Source: a virus
Length of the DNA stretch: 30,602 nucleotides
Virus record (IMG/VR): IMGVR_UViG_3300035180_001073
Coordinates: 1 to 30,602 of that record
Direction: 5' to 3' (one strand)
Part shown: piece by piece, positions 12,750 to 19,502 of the stretch
Layout: each line of letters starts with the position of its first letter
Position numbering within the stretch: position 1 is the first letter of the stretch
Made by a program: the position numbers and the translations under genes
The notes under the pieces: model-generated
What the model was told of the DNA's origin: nothing
The model's database searches: none
The model's input: only the letters and a program-made list of their open reading frames with translations

Positions 12750-12927
12750 ATTTTTTCTTCCTCAACTCTCTTACGATTTCGTATTCAGCAAGAGTAAATG
12801 AATAAAATGGCTTTATATCCAGATTCATTTCTCTACACCAATTACAATACGTTCCATACTTTTGATTCAACACTTGTTTAGCTTCTTGTTTGGCTTCCCA
12901 AAACTTAAAATTACTCGTTTGAAACAT
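12727..12927 (-). CDS. Hypothetical protein (66 aa) overlapping a tRNA
   Basis: Begins MFQTSNFKFWEAKQEAKQVL; central YCNWCREM has a CxxC but no matching second pair. The last 7 codons and the stop lie inside the 5' half of tRNA-Glu(CUC). Function unknown. Confidence 0.55.
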   Translation of the reverse strand: MFQTSNFKFWEAKQEAKQVLNQKYGTYCNWCREMNLDIKPFYSFTLAEYEIVRELRKKKWPHRLMV

Positions 12928-12940
12928 GGTCTTATTTTAG

Positions 12941-13024
12941 TAGTCCCCGTGGGAATCGAACCCACTGCAAGCTTACGCTATCTACCTTGAAAGGGTAGTC
13001 ACTCACCCAATTGTATTGAGGACC
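12941..13024 (-). tRNA. Class II tRNA with Glu anticodon UUC
   Basis: 84 nt. Acceptor GGTCCTC/GGGGACT, anticodon stem CTACC/GGTAG perfect with loop CTTTCAA (anticodon UUC), a 16-nt variable arm (AGC-GTAA-GCT), and T arm GTGGG/CCCAC perfect with loop TTCGATT, discriminator A. A long variable arm is normally limited to Leu, Ser and Tyr, so charging with Glu is doubtful. A normal class I tRNA-Glu(UUC) follows 7 bp downstream on the plus map. Confidence 0.75.
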
Positions 13025-13030
13025 ATATGT

Positions 13031-13099
13031 TGTCATCCTGACGGGTTCGAACCCGTATCAGCAGATTGAAAGTCTGCTATCCTGAACCTATTAGACGAC
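13031..13099 (-). tRNA. tRNA-Glu(UUC)
   Basis: Acceptor GTCGTCT/GGATGAC, anticodon stem GCAGA/TCTGC with loop CTTTCAA (anticodon UUC), short variable loop, T arm ACGGG/CCCGT with loop TTCGAAC, discriminator A. D arm is short. Confidence 0.85.
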
Positions 13100-13108
13100 A
13101 GTATGTCG

Positions 13109-13336
13109 TTATTTTTTCTTCTTGTCCAGCTCTCTCATTATTTCCCATTGCTTCAAATTTGAATCAACAGTTTCTTTATCACTGGGACAACTCATAACAA
13201 AATTTCTTTTCAAGTACGCTTCCAATTTCAATAACTTGTTAACGTCATTGTCACAAAGACCAAACAAAAATTTTGTTTGATTCGTACTTCTGTTGTTCAC
13301 CCATGCAAGAGTCTCTAACATTTCATTTGTTTCCAT
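13109..13336 (-). CDS. Hypothetical protein (75 aa)
   Basis: METNEMLETLAWVNNRSTNQ with a basic C-terminal KKKK tail; helical. Start at ATG 13336 overlaps the end of the HNH gene by 14 bp; an ATG at 13348 would lengthen the overlap. No family recognised. Confidence 0.55.
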   Translation of the reverse strand: METNEMLETLAWVNNRSTNQTKFLFGLCDNDVNKLLKLEAYLKRNFVMSCPSDKETVDSNLKQWEIMRELDKKKK

Positions 13337-13826
13337 ATTTTTCTCCAAATTTATTGATGTATGCTAATAATTTTTCATCTGTGTAACCGCTATGTTCTTC
13401 ATGATGACAGTTAGAACAAATCAAAACACATTTGTCAAGTTCCTTCTGTATTACTGTCCAACTTTTGTTACCTTGATTGGAGATAGAAAAATCTTTTTGC
13501 TCAGGGTCAAGATGATGAAATTCTAATGCGCTTAAACTCTTTTCATATTTGCAACGGATACAACAACCACCAAGATATTCAACCGCTCTTTTCTTTGTTC
13601 TGTAACGTCTAACTCTTGTCATGCAGCTATTGCAGATAGAGCTATTCTTTACATTTTCACCAAGGTCCTTTTCACAAATCTTACATTCAAAATTTTTAAG
13701 TTTGAATCTGTATAATCCGTGTTTGTTCAGTATCTTAGGAACCGTTGTTCGGTGTACATTTATAAGCTTTGCAATTTTTGAATTGTTTAAGCCAGCTTCT
13801 AAGTATTGTATTAATTGTGCTTTCAT
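13323..13826 (-). CDS. HNH endonuclease with N-terminal HTH
   Basis: About 167 aa from ATG 13826. N-terminal HTH (NNSKIAKLINVHRTTVPKIL), two zinc knuckles (CKIC...CNSC), then the nuclease: CCIRCKY, SALEFHHLDPEQKDFSI, and CSNCHHEEH. The layout (HTH, Zn ribbon, HNH with FHHLDP) is the same as in the gene at 20432. Likely a mobile free-standing endonuclease next to the tRNA cluster. Confidence 0.83.
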   Translation of the reverse strand: MKAQLIQYLEAGLNNSKIAKLINVHRTTVPKILNKHGLYRFKLKNFECKICEKDLGENVKNSSICNSCMTRVRRYRTKKRAVEYLGGCCIRCKYEKSLSALEFHHLDPEQKDFSISNQGNKSWTVIQKELDKCVLICSNCHHEEHSGYTDEKLLAYINKFGEKYGNK

Positions 13827-13896
13827 ACTATATAAGTATGCAGCAAAAATCAAAACGACACATAGATTTCAAAGAACGACTCACCAAGTGAGTTTG

Positions 13897-13969
13897 TGGT
13901 ACAGGTGGGGCTCGAACCCACGACACCCAGAGCTTCAATCTGGTGCTCTACCAACTGAGCTACCGTACC
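13897..13969 (-). tRNA. tRNA-Phe(GAA), copy 3
   Basis: Acceptor GGTACGG/CTGTACC, D arm GCTC/GAGC, anticodon stem CCAGA/TCTGG perfect with loop TTGAAGC (anticodon GAA), T arm GTGGG/CCCAC with loop TTCGAGC, discriminator A. Third Phe tRNA in 4 kb. Confidence 0.9.
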
Positions 13970-14026
13970 TTGTCTCTTTTTAAAGAAGAGTAACTTTCGG
14001 GAACGCCCCGTAAGGCTTTCCATTTG

Positions 14027-14099
14027 TGGGTGAAAGAGGAATTGAACCTCTGACCTGTACGCTGTTAGCTAACTGCTCTACCAACTGAGCTACCGCACC
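14027..14099 (-). tRNA. Chimeric or decayed tRNA
   Basis: The 5' half (GGTGCGG, D arm GCTC/GAGC) equals that of tRNA-Phe copy 2, but the 3' acceptor TTCACCC does not pair with it. The anticodon arm GTTAG-CTAACAG-CGTAC pairs poorly; the T arm AGAGG/CCTCT with loop TTCAATT is perfect. The likely origin is recombination between two tRNA genes. Standard register gives anticodon AAC, but function is doubtful. Confidence 0.5.
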
Positions 14100-14160
14100 T
14101 TTTGATTTGTTAGGGGCCTCATCAGCCCCCAGCCTTGGTAGACAAATCTAACTACACCTG
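14100..14160. other. Spacer with GC-rich hairpin
   Basis: GGGGC-CTCATCA-GCCCC hairpin between two unusual tRNAs. On the minus strand it contains CTGATGAG, but it lacks the other conserved parts of a hammerhead ribozyme. Confidence 0.35.
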
Positions 14161-14237
14161 TGGTACCCAAGGGAATCGAACCCACTTCATCCTTACGGAC
14201 GCTCCCGTGACAGGGAGTACACCAACCGTTATGCACC
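14161..14237 (-). tRNA. Class II-like tRNA with Asp anticodon GUC (probably degenerate)
   Basis: Acceptor GGTGCAT/GGGTACC with one mismatch, short D region (13 nt), anticodon stem CTCCC/GGGAG around a 6-nt loop TGTCAC (anticodon GUC), a 16-nt variable arm (TCC-GTAA-GGA), and T arm GTGGG/CCCTT. The variable arm has the same GTAA loop as the class II tRNA at 12941. Short D region and 6-nt loop suggest decay or rearrangement. Confidence 0.55.
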
Positions 14238-14246
14238 GTGTCGTTT

Positions 14247-14696
14247 TTATCTTGAATTGCCCTTGCAATGCGTGTCTAAAGTTGCGTTGCAATTAGGACA
14301 AACAATTCGTAAATTCTCAATTCGATTATCTTTATTATTACCGTTTATATGGTCTAAAATTAAGCTCATTCTCTTCCCCATCCATTCTTCACCTTGAGGA
14401 CAGAGTTCGCATTGACGAATTTTTAAACCGGCTTTATAAAGCTTCTCTTTCAATTTTGCTGTATTCGTATAAGTTGACTTTTCAACCAGAATTTCAGACA
14501 GTTCAATTTTAGTTACTTTTCTATTATATGCGTAATTTCCAAAATGAGTGATACTTAAGTCATATTTCTCAATATATCGCTTAATTGTCTGTCTATTACC
14601 ATAGTTACGTACATTTAACCCGACCTTTCGTACCACATTAGAATAACTATTCGATTCTTTTACAACCTGTTCTAAAACATTCTTTTCGTATCTCAT
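14247..14696 (-). CDS. HNH endonuclease (149 aa)
   Basis: N-terminal HTH-like region (MRYEKNVLEQVVKESNSYSN), a CxxC (RQCELCPQGEEWMGKRM), the HNH core SLILDHINGNNKDNRIENLR, then IVCPNCNATLDTH. Same type as the remnant at 19814 (WMGKE...EHINGDNTDNRLENL). It ends 10 bp from the 5' end of the class II GUC tRNA. Confidence 0.85.
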   Translation of the reverse strand: MRYEKNVLEQVVKESNSYSNVVRKVGLNVRNYGNRQTIKRYIEKYDLSITHFGNYAYNRKVTKIELSEILVEKSTYTNTAKLKEKLYKAGLKIRQCELCPQGEEWMGKRMSLILDHINGNNKDNRIENLRIVCPNCNATLDTHCKGNSR

Positions 14697-14703
14697 ATTA
14701 AAA

Positions 14704-14731
14704 TAAAAAACCCTCAGCGTTAGCTGAGGGT
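14704..14731 (-). terminator. Rho-independent terminator
   Basis: Minus strand CCCTCAGC-TAAC-GCTGAGGG followed by TTTTTTATTTT. Ends the second small-peptide unit. Confidence 0.85.
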
Positions 14732-14766
14732 CATCGTTATAAGTTACATTAACTTAAGACAATAGC

Positions 14767-14835
14767 TCAGCATCTGGGAGTATCCTCCGCAGCGGCTTCA
14801 ATGCTAAAATCAAATATGTTGTTAATGTGTGTCAT
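14767..14835 (-). CDS. 22-residue peptide under strong promoter
   Basis: ATG 14835 to TGA 14767-14769, MTHINNIFDFSIEAAAEDTP then RC. The only open frame between strong promoter 2 and its terminator. Very short, so the RNA may be the functional product, but all three such units keep an ATG-started frame. Confidence 0.4.
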   Translation of the reverse strand: MTHINNIFDFSIEAAAEDTPRC

Positions 14836-14879
14836 GTCTTTTTTGTTGTGAGGACAATGCCTCTGTTCATAAATATAAG

Positions 14880-14910
14880 CAAATATACGAAAGGTTTTGA
14901 GAAAAGCAAA
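14880..14910 (-). promoter_or_regulatory. Strong promoter 2 (TTGC-N18-TATATTTG)
   Basis: TTTGC (14910-14906), 18 bp with AAAACCTTTCG, TATATTTG (14887-14880), then ATATTTAT (14876-14869). Confidence 0.78.
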
Positions 14911-15195
14911 TTATTTTGAATTTTTTTTAAAAAAAAATAAAAAATTAAGTTCTTTGGATGACGTGAAGGCGAACAGTACAAAAACTCCGTATTTTAGCAG
15001 AGTAAAAACACGCCAACCGCTCTTTGTATTTTTCTCAGAACCTATTTCTTTCTAAGTGCATAGAGTTCATTTTTCAACCCAGTACCACTTCTGGGTAGCT
15101 TAGAATCCGTAGGACTTATTTTGTTTCGTAATTTTAACTCACCCAAAGAACTTGAACCAAAGATATAACCCCAATCGTTACCATCCAAATTTTTC
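14911..15195 (-). other. Stretch with possible coding fragment
   Basis: From about 15195 to 15042 one minus-strand frame reads NLDGNDWGYIFGSSSLGELK, then TDSKLPRSGTG and a basic end at 15042. It has no start of its own; it overlaps the end of the gene at 15196 in another frame. It may be the tail of a frameshifted gene. A TATCTTTG box also occurs here (about 15152-15159). 14911-15041 holds A/T tracts and nothing convincing. Confidence 0.25.
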
Positions 15196-15672
15196 TTAGA
15201 ACTTTTTCCACTTATTATTTTCTGATAATTCAAAGAACTGGGCCAGCTCCTTCGGTACATCAATGAAATCTTCAAAGTAAGGTTCCGTCTCTTTATGACC
15301 AACTTCATTCTGACAAAGTACCGGCACAATGTTATCCTTGTGCTTTCTTATATCTTCCATTGATAGGATACCAACAGCGTTAAACTTCTGGTGCCAGAAG
15401 AAATAATAGTCGCATTGTGAGTTGACCTTTCTCAGTGGGATGTGAATGGTTGGATAGGTGAGCTTGATAGCGTAGAACTTTGGTCGTACCTCATTCTCGA
15501 TTCTCAGCTGGTGGCCGCTGGCATTCTGGAATACCAAGTCGAACTTCTTATAGTGCTCTTCGGTAATGTCACCAACCGGCTCATAGCCTAGGTTCTTCAT
15601 CAGGGATATAGAGGCAAGCTTTGCCTTGGAATCACAAGCATCATATGCTTGCTTGTTAAATGGTCTTTTCAT
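15196..15672 (-). CDS. PD-(D/E)XK nuclease-like protein (158 aa)
   Basis: Begins MKRPFNKQAYDACDSKAKLA. The segment FDLVFQNASGHQLRIENEVR (Asp, then E-x-E after ~13 residues) followed by hydrophobic strands and CDYYFFW resembles a PD-(D/E)XK nuclease core, such as small restriction-like or Holliday-junction-like enzymes. The motif is loose, so this is tentative. A TATATTTG box (15680-15687) lies 7 bp before the ATG. Confidence 0.5.
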   Translation of the reverse strand: MKRPFNKQAYDACDSKAKLASISLMKNLGYEPVGDITEEHYKKFDLVFQNASGHQLRIENEVRPKFYAIKLTYPTIHIPLRKVNSQCDYYFFWHQKFNAVGILSMEDIRKHKDNIVPVLCQNEVGHKETEPYFEDFIDVPKELAQFFELSENNKWKKF

Positions 15673-15679
15673 GGATATG

Positions 15680-15687
15680 CAAATATA
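15680..15687 (-). promoter_or_regulatory. Bacteroidetes-type -7 box
   Basis: Minus-strand TATATTTG, 7 bp before ATG 15672; leaves at most a 2-4 nt leader. Confidence 0.55.
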
Positions 15688-15692
15688 CGAAA

Positions 15693-16142
15693 TTATTTAC
15701 TCAAGAAAAGACTAATCTGGCTTGTATCTGAAACCTTGAAAGCAGAATTCCAAAAGCCCGTCATATTAACCAATTGAACAAGCTCAGCTTCAGATATCTC
15801 TTGAACCTTATATGTGGGATATCCATAATAAAGTTCAAGCTCTACCAGTGAGTGGTACCCATTACTATCTATGTACTGGCCGGTTGAACGGTCCTGCAAG
15901 ACCACATGGCCGAAGTCATTTATCATAACCAACCTGTATTTTGCCTTATCAACCTTTTGATAGAGCTTTAATGCAAAATAACCACAACCACCAAGATTGA
16001 TGTTAGGGATGCTTGTTGTAAGTGTAATATTGCTATCGTTCGGAAAGTGCTTTACCATAACCAGAGGATGGTTATTGGTTGACCTGACTATAATAACACA
16101 AATGACCAATCCTGTAAGTAGCCCTGATAGATACTTCCACAT
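15693..16142 (-). CDS. Membrane-anchored papain-like (cysteine peptidase-type) protein
   Basis: 149 aa. N-terminal signal anchor (WKYLSGLLTGLVICVIIV). Then NINLGGCGYFALKLYQKV places a Cys at a helix start, and INDFGHVVLQDRSTGQYIDSNG gives a His followed by an Asp/Asn segment, the Cys-His-Asp order of papain-like / transglutaminase-like phage proteins. The catalytic role is inferred. It would face the periplasm in a Gram-negative host. Confidence 0.5.
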   Translation of the reverse strand: MWKYLSGLLTGLVICVIIVRSTNNHPLVMVKHFPNDSNITLTTSIPNINLGGCGYFALKLYQKVDKAKYRLVMINDFGHVVLQDRSTGQYIDSNGYHSLVELELYYGYPTYKVQEISEAELVQLVNMTGFWNSAFKVSDTSQISLFLSK

Positions 16143-16148
16143 TGGCTA

Positions 16149-16547
16149 TTAGTGTTTTAGTAGATTCAGATAGTTCTGAGAATATTTGTTTCTGAGATGT
16201 TTAAGCAGGGTTGCGTAAACTCCACCAAATCCTTCATCACCGACAGCTTTTAATTGCTCTATTCCCTTGGCCAAATCCTCATCCTGAATCATGGATTGAA
16301 GAACCTCAAGATACTTCAGAGCTTCACCATTGTTTGCATCATGGCTACCTACTGAGTATCCCACAACCTTTGGTGGGTTCATAAGAACGTGGGCAATGAC
16401 GTTTGGATCCTTATCACGTAGCGACATGTCATACTTTTGAAGGGTATTAAGGTCGTAAGCTTCGGTCATCAGGCCAAGTCTCTTGGACATGTCCAAAAAG
16501 GTTGAGAATATGTTTTGTTCAGTTAATATACGGTCAGCTTTCTTCAT
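16149..16547 (-). CDS. Hypothetical protein (132 aa)
   Basis: MKKADRILTEQNIFSTFLDM; helical, with RDKDPNVIAHVLMNPPKVVG. Start at ATG 16547; an in-frame TTG upstream overlaps the ATATTTAT motif (16565-16572). No domain recognised. Confidence 0.65.
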   Translation of the reverse strand: MKKADRILTEQNIFSTFLDMSKRLGLMTEAYDLNTLQKYDMSLRDKDPNVIAHVLMNPPKVVGYSVGSHDANNGEALKYLEVLQSMIQDEDLAKGIEQLKAVGDEGFGGVYATLLKHLRNKYSQNYLNLLKH

Positions 16548-16586
16548 GATTGGGTGATTTGTCAATAAATATCACGAAAAATAGGA

Positions 16587-16940
16587 TTATCTTTGTAAAA
16601 ACCGCTTTGCCTTCAGGTTTGTCAAAATCTCAAGAATGACCTGCCCATGGCAAATATAAGGGTAAGGTGGGTGATTTGAGTCGTCGATGCACCAGCAGCC
16701 GAGGGTCTTGCCATCCAGCTCCATTATCTGGGCCATTAGCGCCTCATTAGCGAGCAGATATTCCCTGAACCGGCGAATTGCCTCATCTCTGGATTCAACG
16801 ATAAATTCGGCCAGTACGTGCTTCTCAGTGATATGGGAGAATGGATTGCCCCAGATACTTGGTCGGCCTGTTGTTGGACATTTACCTCGACCAATGTAAA
16901 CATCATAATTTTCCTTATTGACATGGACCACTTTAGACAT
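16587..16940 (-). CDS. DUF4326 family protein
   Basis: 117 aa. VYIGRGKCPTTG, WGNPF, RRFREYLLAN, GKTLGCWCIDD and CHGQVILEIL occur in the order typical of DUF4326, a small phage and bacterial family with conserved WGNPF, CWC and CHG motifs. The Cys/His pattern suggests metal binding. Biochemical role is not established. The start overlaps the upstream gene by 8 bp. Confidence 0.8.
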   Translation of the reverse strand: MSKVVHVNKENYDVYIGRGKCPTTGRPSIWGNPFSHITEKHVLAEFIVESRDEAIRRFREYLLANEALMAQIMELDGKTLGCWCIDDSNHPPYPYICHGQVILEILTNLKAKRFLQR

Positions 16941-17118
16941 AAAGACCCTTTTTTATACAGGTTTGAATAAACTTGTCCTTCAGCTTTTCGAGTTCAGCTT
17001 GGACCACCTTACCCTGTTCAATTTCAAGGTCGGTTTCATGTACGGATAGGTCGAGGTGACCGATGACTTCATCGTACATTGTAATTCTTGCTTCAATTTG
17101 AGATTGAGTCAATTTCAT
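16933..17118 (-). CDS. Small coiled-coil protein (61 aa)
   Basis: MKLTQSQIEARITMYDEVIG, with heptad-like Leu/Glu/Lys through most of the length. Close-packed with both neighbours (2 bp upstream, 8 bp overlap downstream). Function unknown. Confidence 0.6.
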   Translation of the reverse strand: MKLTQSQIEARITMYDEVIGHLDLSVHETDLEIEQGKVVQAELEKLKDKFIQTCIKKGLYV

Positions 17119-17120
17119 GA

Positions 17121-17498
17121 TTAATTCTGGCTTTCGAATAAAAAACCATTTTCGATTTCTTCAACAATTTTTATTTCATCTTTTTTCTTAGCCATATTAT
17201 AAACATTAATCAGGTCTAAATCATCAAGATTGCCGTACCTTAAAGGTAGAAGTTTTTTCCATTCTGGAACTGTCGATGTTGTATCAACATATATAAAATC
17301 CTCGCCATCCTGAATTAGTGAACCATAATTCAGATATGGTGCTAACCAAATAAAAGGAATTTTTGCAATTAACAATGTTAAGTTAGCATCTATTTTATAT
17401 CGAATCATTGATTCCGAAAAAATTCTTCTATCAGTCACAAAAACTCTAAGTTCATCTGTTGATGCAAATTCAGTAGTTGTTGATAATTTAATTAACAT
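17121..17498 (-). CDS. Hypothetical protein (125 aa)
   Basis: MLIKLSTTTEFASTDELRVF; mixed alpha/beta, contains IPFIWLAPYLNYGSLI. No family recognised. It begins 8 bp after the GIY-YIG gene ends and may be expressed with it. Confidence 0.6.
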   Translation of the reverse strand: MLIKLSTTTEFASTDELRVFVTDRRIFSESMIRYKIDANLTLLIAKIPFIWLAPYLNYGSLIQDGEDFIYVDTTSTVPEWKKLLPLRYGNLDDLDLINVYNMAKKKDEIKIVEEIENGFLFESQN

Positions 17499-17505
17499 AC
17501 TAAAA

Positions 17506-18147
17506 TTATTTTTTTCGTCCTCTTACCCAGCCAGTTTCTAAATAATTAGAAATTTCAGTAAGTTTTATTTTTTGGTCTTGCCCATCTTTTGTTACCCAGC
17601 AAGTTCCGAATTGTGAATTTTCAACACCAATTCCTTTATTTTTATTCGCAAAACTCATTAACTTTTTTGATTCATCGGTATGCGTTTTATTTAGAAATGT
17701 TTTGAAATTATGATTACCTGATGTTATGTGATTGATACGAATTGCTTTCAAACGCTCTTTATATTCCGCTCTGAAAACCAAATCTGTCTTAACCTTATTA
17801 AGATAAGCTTTAACACCGGCTGCGGAACATTTCTTCATATGTTCTGCGCTAATAAACCCGCCAGTTCCACCACTCATCAAATTCATACAAAGTTCATGAG
17901 ATAAATGTTGCTCAGTGATTAATTCTCGCTCCCTTACAACTAATTCTGCTCTACTTTGGCAATATTCCAATATCTCTTTGGAATGGTTATTTTTACCATA
18001 CTTTCTAATTGACCTTCTTAACCTTTTCCCGCTACCCAGATAACCGTCATCTATATTGGATGTTGAGTGCATTCCGATGTAATATCGGTTTGTAACAGTA
18101 CATGTGGTCTTGTAGATGTAGTGAATGTTGTGTTGTTTCCTTGGCAT
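17506..18147 (-). CDS. GIY-YIG homing endonuclease
   Basis: 213 aa. HYIYKTTCTVTNRYYIGMHS is the GIY-YIG start, followed by GYLGSGKRLRRSIRKYGKNN and a catalytic-type Glu in ELITEQ. A NUMOD3-like segment (HTDESKKLMSFANKNKG) and a C-terminal SQFGTCWVTKDGQ...KIKLTEI module follow. This is the SegB-like type found free-standing in T4-like phages. ATATTTAT (18162-18169) lies just upstream of the ATG. Confidence 0.88.
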   Translation of the reverse strand: MPRKQHNIHYIYKTTCTVTNRYYIGMHSTSNIDDGYLGSGKRLRRSIRKYGKNNHSKEILEYCQSRAELVVRERELITEQHLSHELCMNLMSGGTGGFISAEHMKKCSAAGVKAYLNKVKTDLVFRAEYKERLKAIRINHITSGNHNFKTFLNKTHTDESKKLMSFANKNKGIGVENSQFGTCWVTKDGQDQKIKLTEISNYLETGWVRGRKK

Positions 18148-18196
18148 ATTTACGATTTCTCATAAATATAATCAAAGGAACAAAAAAGTCAACCAG

Positions 18197-18278
18197 TGGG
18201 GATAGAGGGAGTTGAACCCCCACGCCTTTCGGCGGCAGATTTTGAGTCTGCTGCGGCTACCAATTACGCCATATCCCC
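18197..18278 (-). tRNA. tRNA-Leu(CAA)
   Basis: Acceptor GGGGATA/TATCCCC perfect, anticodon stem GCAGA/TCTGC with loop CTCAAAA (anticodon CAA), class II variable arm CGCC-GAAA-GGCG, T arm GGGGG/CTCCC region with loop TTCAACT, discriminator A. Confidence 0.93.
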
Positions 18279-18284
18279 AGTCCT

Positions 18285-18554
18285 TTACTGGATTGTTGTT
18301 ATGAACTCAGCATGCTCAGGATACCTAACCAACAACTCTTCTTTGCTAACCTTGTTGGCTTCCTTAAGAATTTCGAAATGAACCGGAGGAATCTTGCTCA
18401 TTCTCTCTGCGATTTTATCGTGCATCTTTTGCTTTGCTTCTTTCATAGCATCCATCTTCAAACGAAAACGTTTCATCTCGTCATCGGTTAATTCCTTCTC
18501 AACAATACGAGGCTCTTCGCCGGTAATGCGAGTTGTTATTGTTACTTTATTCAT
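18285..18554 (-). CDS. Hypothetical protein (89 aa)
   Basis: MNKVTITTRITGEEPRIVEK, then a long charged helix. ATG 18554 lies 1 bp after the 3' end of tRNA-Leu(UAG), so 3' processing of the tRNA would create the 5' end of its mRNA. No family recognised. Confidence 0.65.
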   Translation of the reverse strand: MNKVTITTRITGEEPRIVEKELTDDEMKRFRLKMDAMKEAKQKMHDKIAERMSKIPPVHFEILKEANKVSKEELLVRYPEHAEFITTIQ

Positions 18555-18555
18555 G

Positions 18556-18641
18556 TGACCCCAGAGGGATTCGAACCCTCACACTACTTAATTCGCCGCA
18601 GATTCTAATTCTGCGTTGTCTGCCAGTTCCAGCACAGGGCC
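18556..18641 (-). tRNA. tRNA-Leu(UAG)
   Basis: Acceptor GGCCCTG/TGGGGTC (G-U pairs), anticodon stem GCAGA/TCTGC with loop ATTAGAA (anticodon UAG), class II variable arm, T arm GAGGG/CCCTC with loop TTCGAAT, discriminator A. Confidence 0.9.
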
Positions 18642-18643
18642 AA

Positions 18644-18760
18644 TTATTCTTCCAACTTGCCGGTACCACGGCATTTCCAACAACTAACAACGATATTCAT
18701 TTCACCAGATGGCATTACTTCCAATCCGGTACCAGAACACAAATGACAAGTTACTATTTG
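18644..18760 (-). pseudogene. 3' part of a split zinc-finger gene
   Basis: The frame reads IVTCHLCSGTGLEVMPSGEM, then VSCWKCRGTGKLEE and TAA 18644-18646. Two CxxCxGTG units form a DnaJ-type zinc finger. There is no start codon, and the frame begins at the edge of the IS200/IS605-type remnant. The 5' part of the gene is at 19031-19165. Confidence 0.65.
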
Positions 18761-18969
18761 ATTATTCGTGAACTACCCACCCACGCCAAAGGCGATGGGA
18801 TAGGCTTCTTTGCAGAAGTCTTATTTATAGCTCCACCCGTGTTTTCGACAGTTCCTGCCGAGTTTAATATTTTTAATCCTTCTTTTAGAATGTTCTTTGC
18901 AGCGTTTAAATCACGGTCTAATACGTGTCCATTCTTACAAGTCCAGATACTATTCGTGAGTATATTCTT
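18754..18969 (-). pseudogene. tnpB: tnpB (IS200/IS605 OrfB) C-terminal fragment
   Basis: The frame reads SIWTCKNGHVLDRDLNAAKN, then ILKEGLKILNSAGTVENTG and ends at TAG 18754-18756. The W-x-C...DRDxNAAxNIL segment is the end of the zinc ribbon and the third RuvC motif of TnpB, the RNA-guided nuclease of IS200/IS605-type elements. Only about 65 of the usual ~350-400 residues remain, and a stop lies at 18970-18972, so no nuclease is made. The end of tnpB also encodes much of the omega (reRNA) scaffold, which may be kept. Confidence 0.8.
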
Positions 18970-19030
18970 TCACAAGGTTAGTATTTGTCGCTTACATCCC
19001 ATCCACGTAAAAACGATGGATGGGTTTTAC
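18757..19030 (-). mobile_element. IS200/IS605-type element remnant
   Basis: A tnpB 3' fragment flanked by two subterminal hairpins with a bulged A in the same place: CCCATCCA/TGGATGGG with inner CG/CG (18998-19024) and CCCACGCC-AAA-GGCG-A-TGGG (18780-18799). TATTCGTGA occurs near both ends (about 18763 and 18952), a possible site of the internal deletion. tnpA is absent. The element splits a zinc-finger gene. The exact ends are not certain. Confidence 0.7.
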
Positions 19031-19165
19031 GCTCCGTTTTATAAAATAATTTGCGCTTCCCAAATCATATTCCAACAATGCTATCTTCAAGTTTGACCCA
19101 TTCGCAACATCTTTTTGAACATCACGATATTTTTCCAATTCTTCTAATAAATCACTCGATTTCAT
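19031..19165 (-). pseudogene. 5' part of a split zinc-finger gene
   Basis: ATG 19165 reads MKSSDLLEELEKYRDVQKDV, then NLKIALLEYDLGSANYFIK before running into the IS remnant. It overlaps the stop of the upstream gene by 14 bp, as an operon member would. With 18644-18760 it probably made one small DnaJ-type zinc-finger protein. Confidence 0.55.
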
Positions 19166-19490
19166 GGTTCTTGTTTTTTAGATACTCTTTATACTGTCCT
19201 TCAGTAATTACATACAGTTGAAGGGCTTCCTCCAATGGAAAGATTTCTTCTTCGACAACCTTCTCAACGATACGACTTCTTATTCTTATCTGAGAAGGAT
19301 GTTGTGGGTCAAGGTCAATCCAATCTAATTCGAACTGTTCACCAATACCTTGACCAGAGTTCATTATACGAGCTTCTTCAGTGAAGTATTCTTCACGTGT
19401 AACTCCAAATTGTAAAAGAGCATCCTCGAATATAAGACCGTTCTCAACGGCTATATCCAATTCTTTATATTTGCTTACTTCAGTACTCAT
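19152..19490 (-). CDS. Hypothetical protein (112 aa)
   Basis: MSTEVSKYKELDIAVENGLI; acidic, helical, with IFPLEEALQLYVITEGQYKE near the end. No family recognised. A TATCTTTG box (19495-19502) ends 4 bp before ATG 19490, a leaderless layout. Confidence 0.65.
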   Translation of the reverse strand: MSTEVSKYKELDIAVENGLIFEDALLQFGVTREEYFTEEARIMNSGQGIGEQFELDWIDLDPQHPSQIRIRSRIVEKVVEEEIFPLEEALQLYVITEGQYKEYLKNKNHEIE

Positions 19491-19494
19491 AAAA

Positions 19495-19502
19495 CAAAGA
19501 TA
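19495..19502 (-). promoter_or_regulatory. Bacteroidetes-type -7 box, leaderless geometry
   Basis: Minus-strand TATCTTTG, 4 bp before ATG 19490. Confidence 0.5.

Noticed and set aside
14100-14160. Hammerhead ribozyme core (CTGATGAG on the minus strand)
   Set aside because: No GAAA box and no three-stem arrangement; it is the loop of a simple GGGGC/GCCCC hairpin.
16547-16572. T4-type late promoter (TATAAATA)
   Set aside because: The similar octamer here points in the other direction (ATATTTAT on the coding strand), so it is described as a separate motif.
18533-19096. 187-codon plus-strand frame
   Set aside because: It reads antisense to tRNA-Leu(UAG), the split zinc-finger gene and tnpB remnant; the minus-strand frames carry the recognisable motifs.
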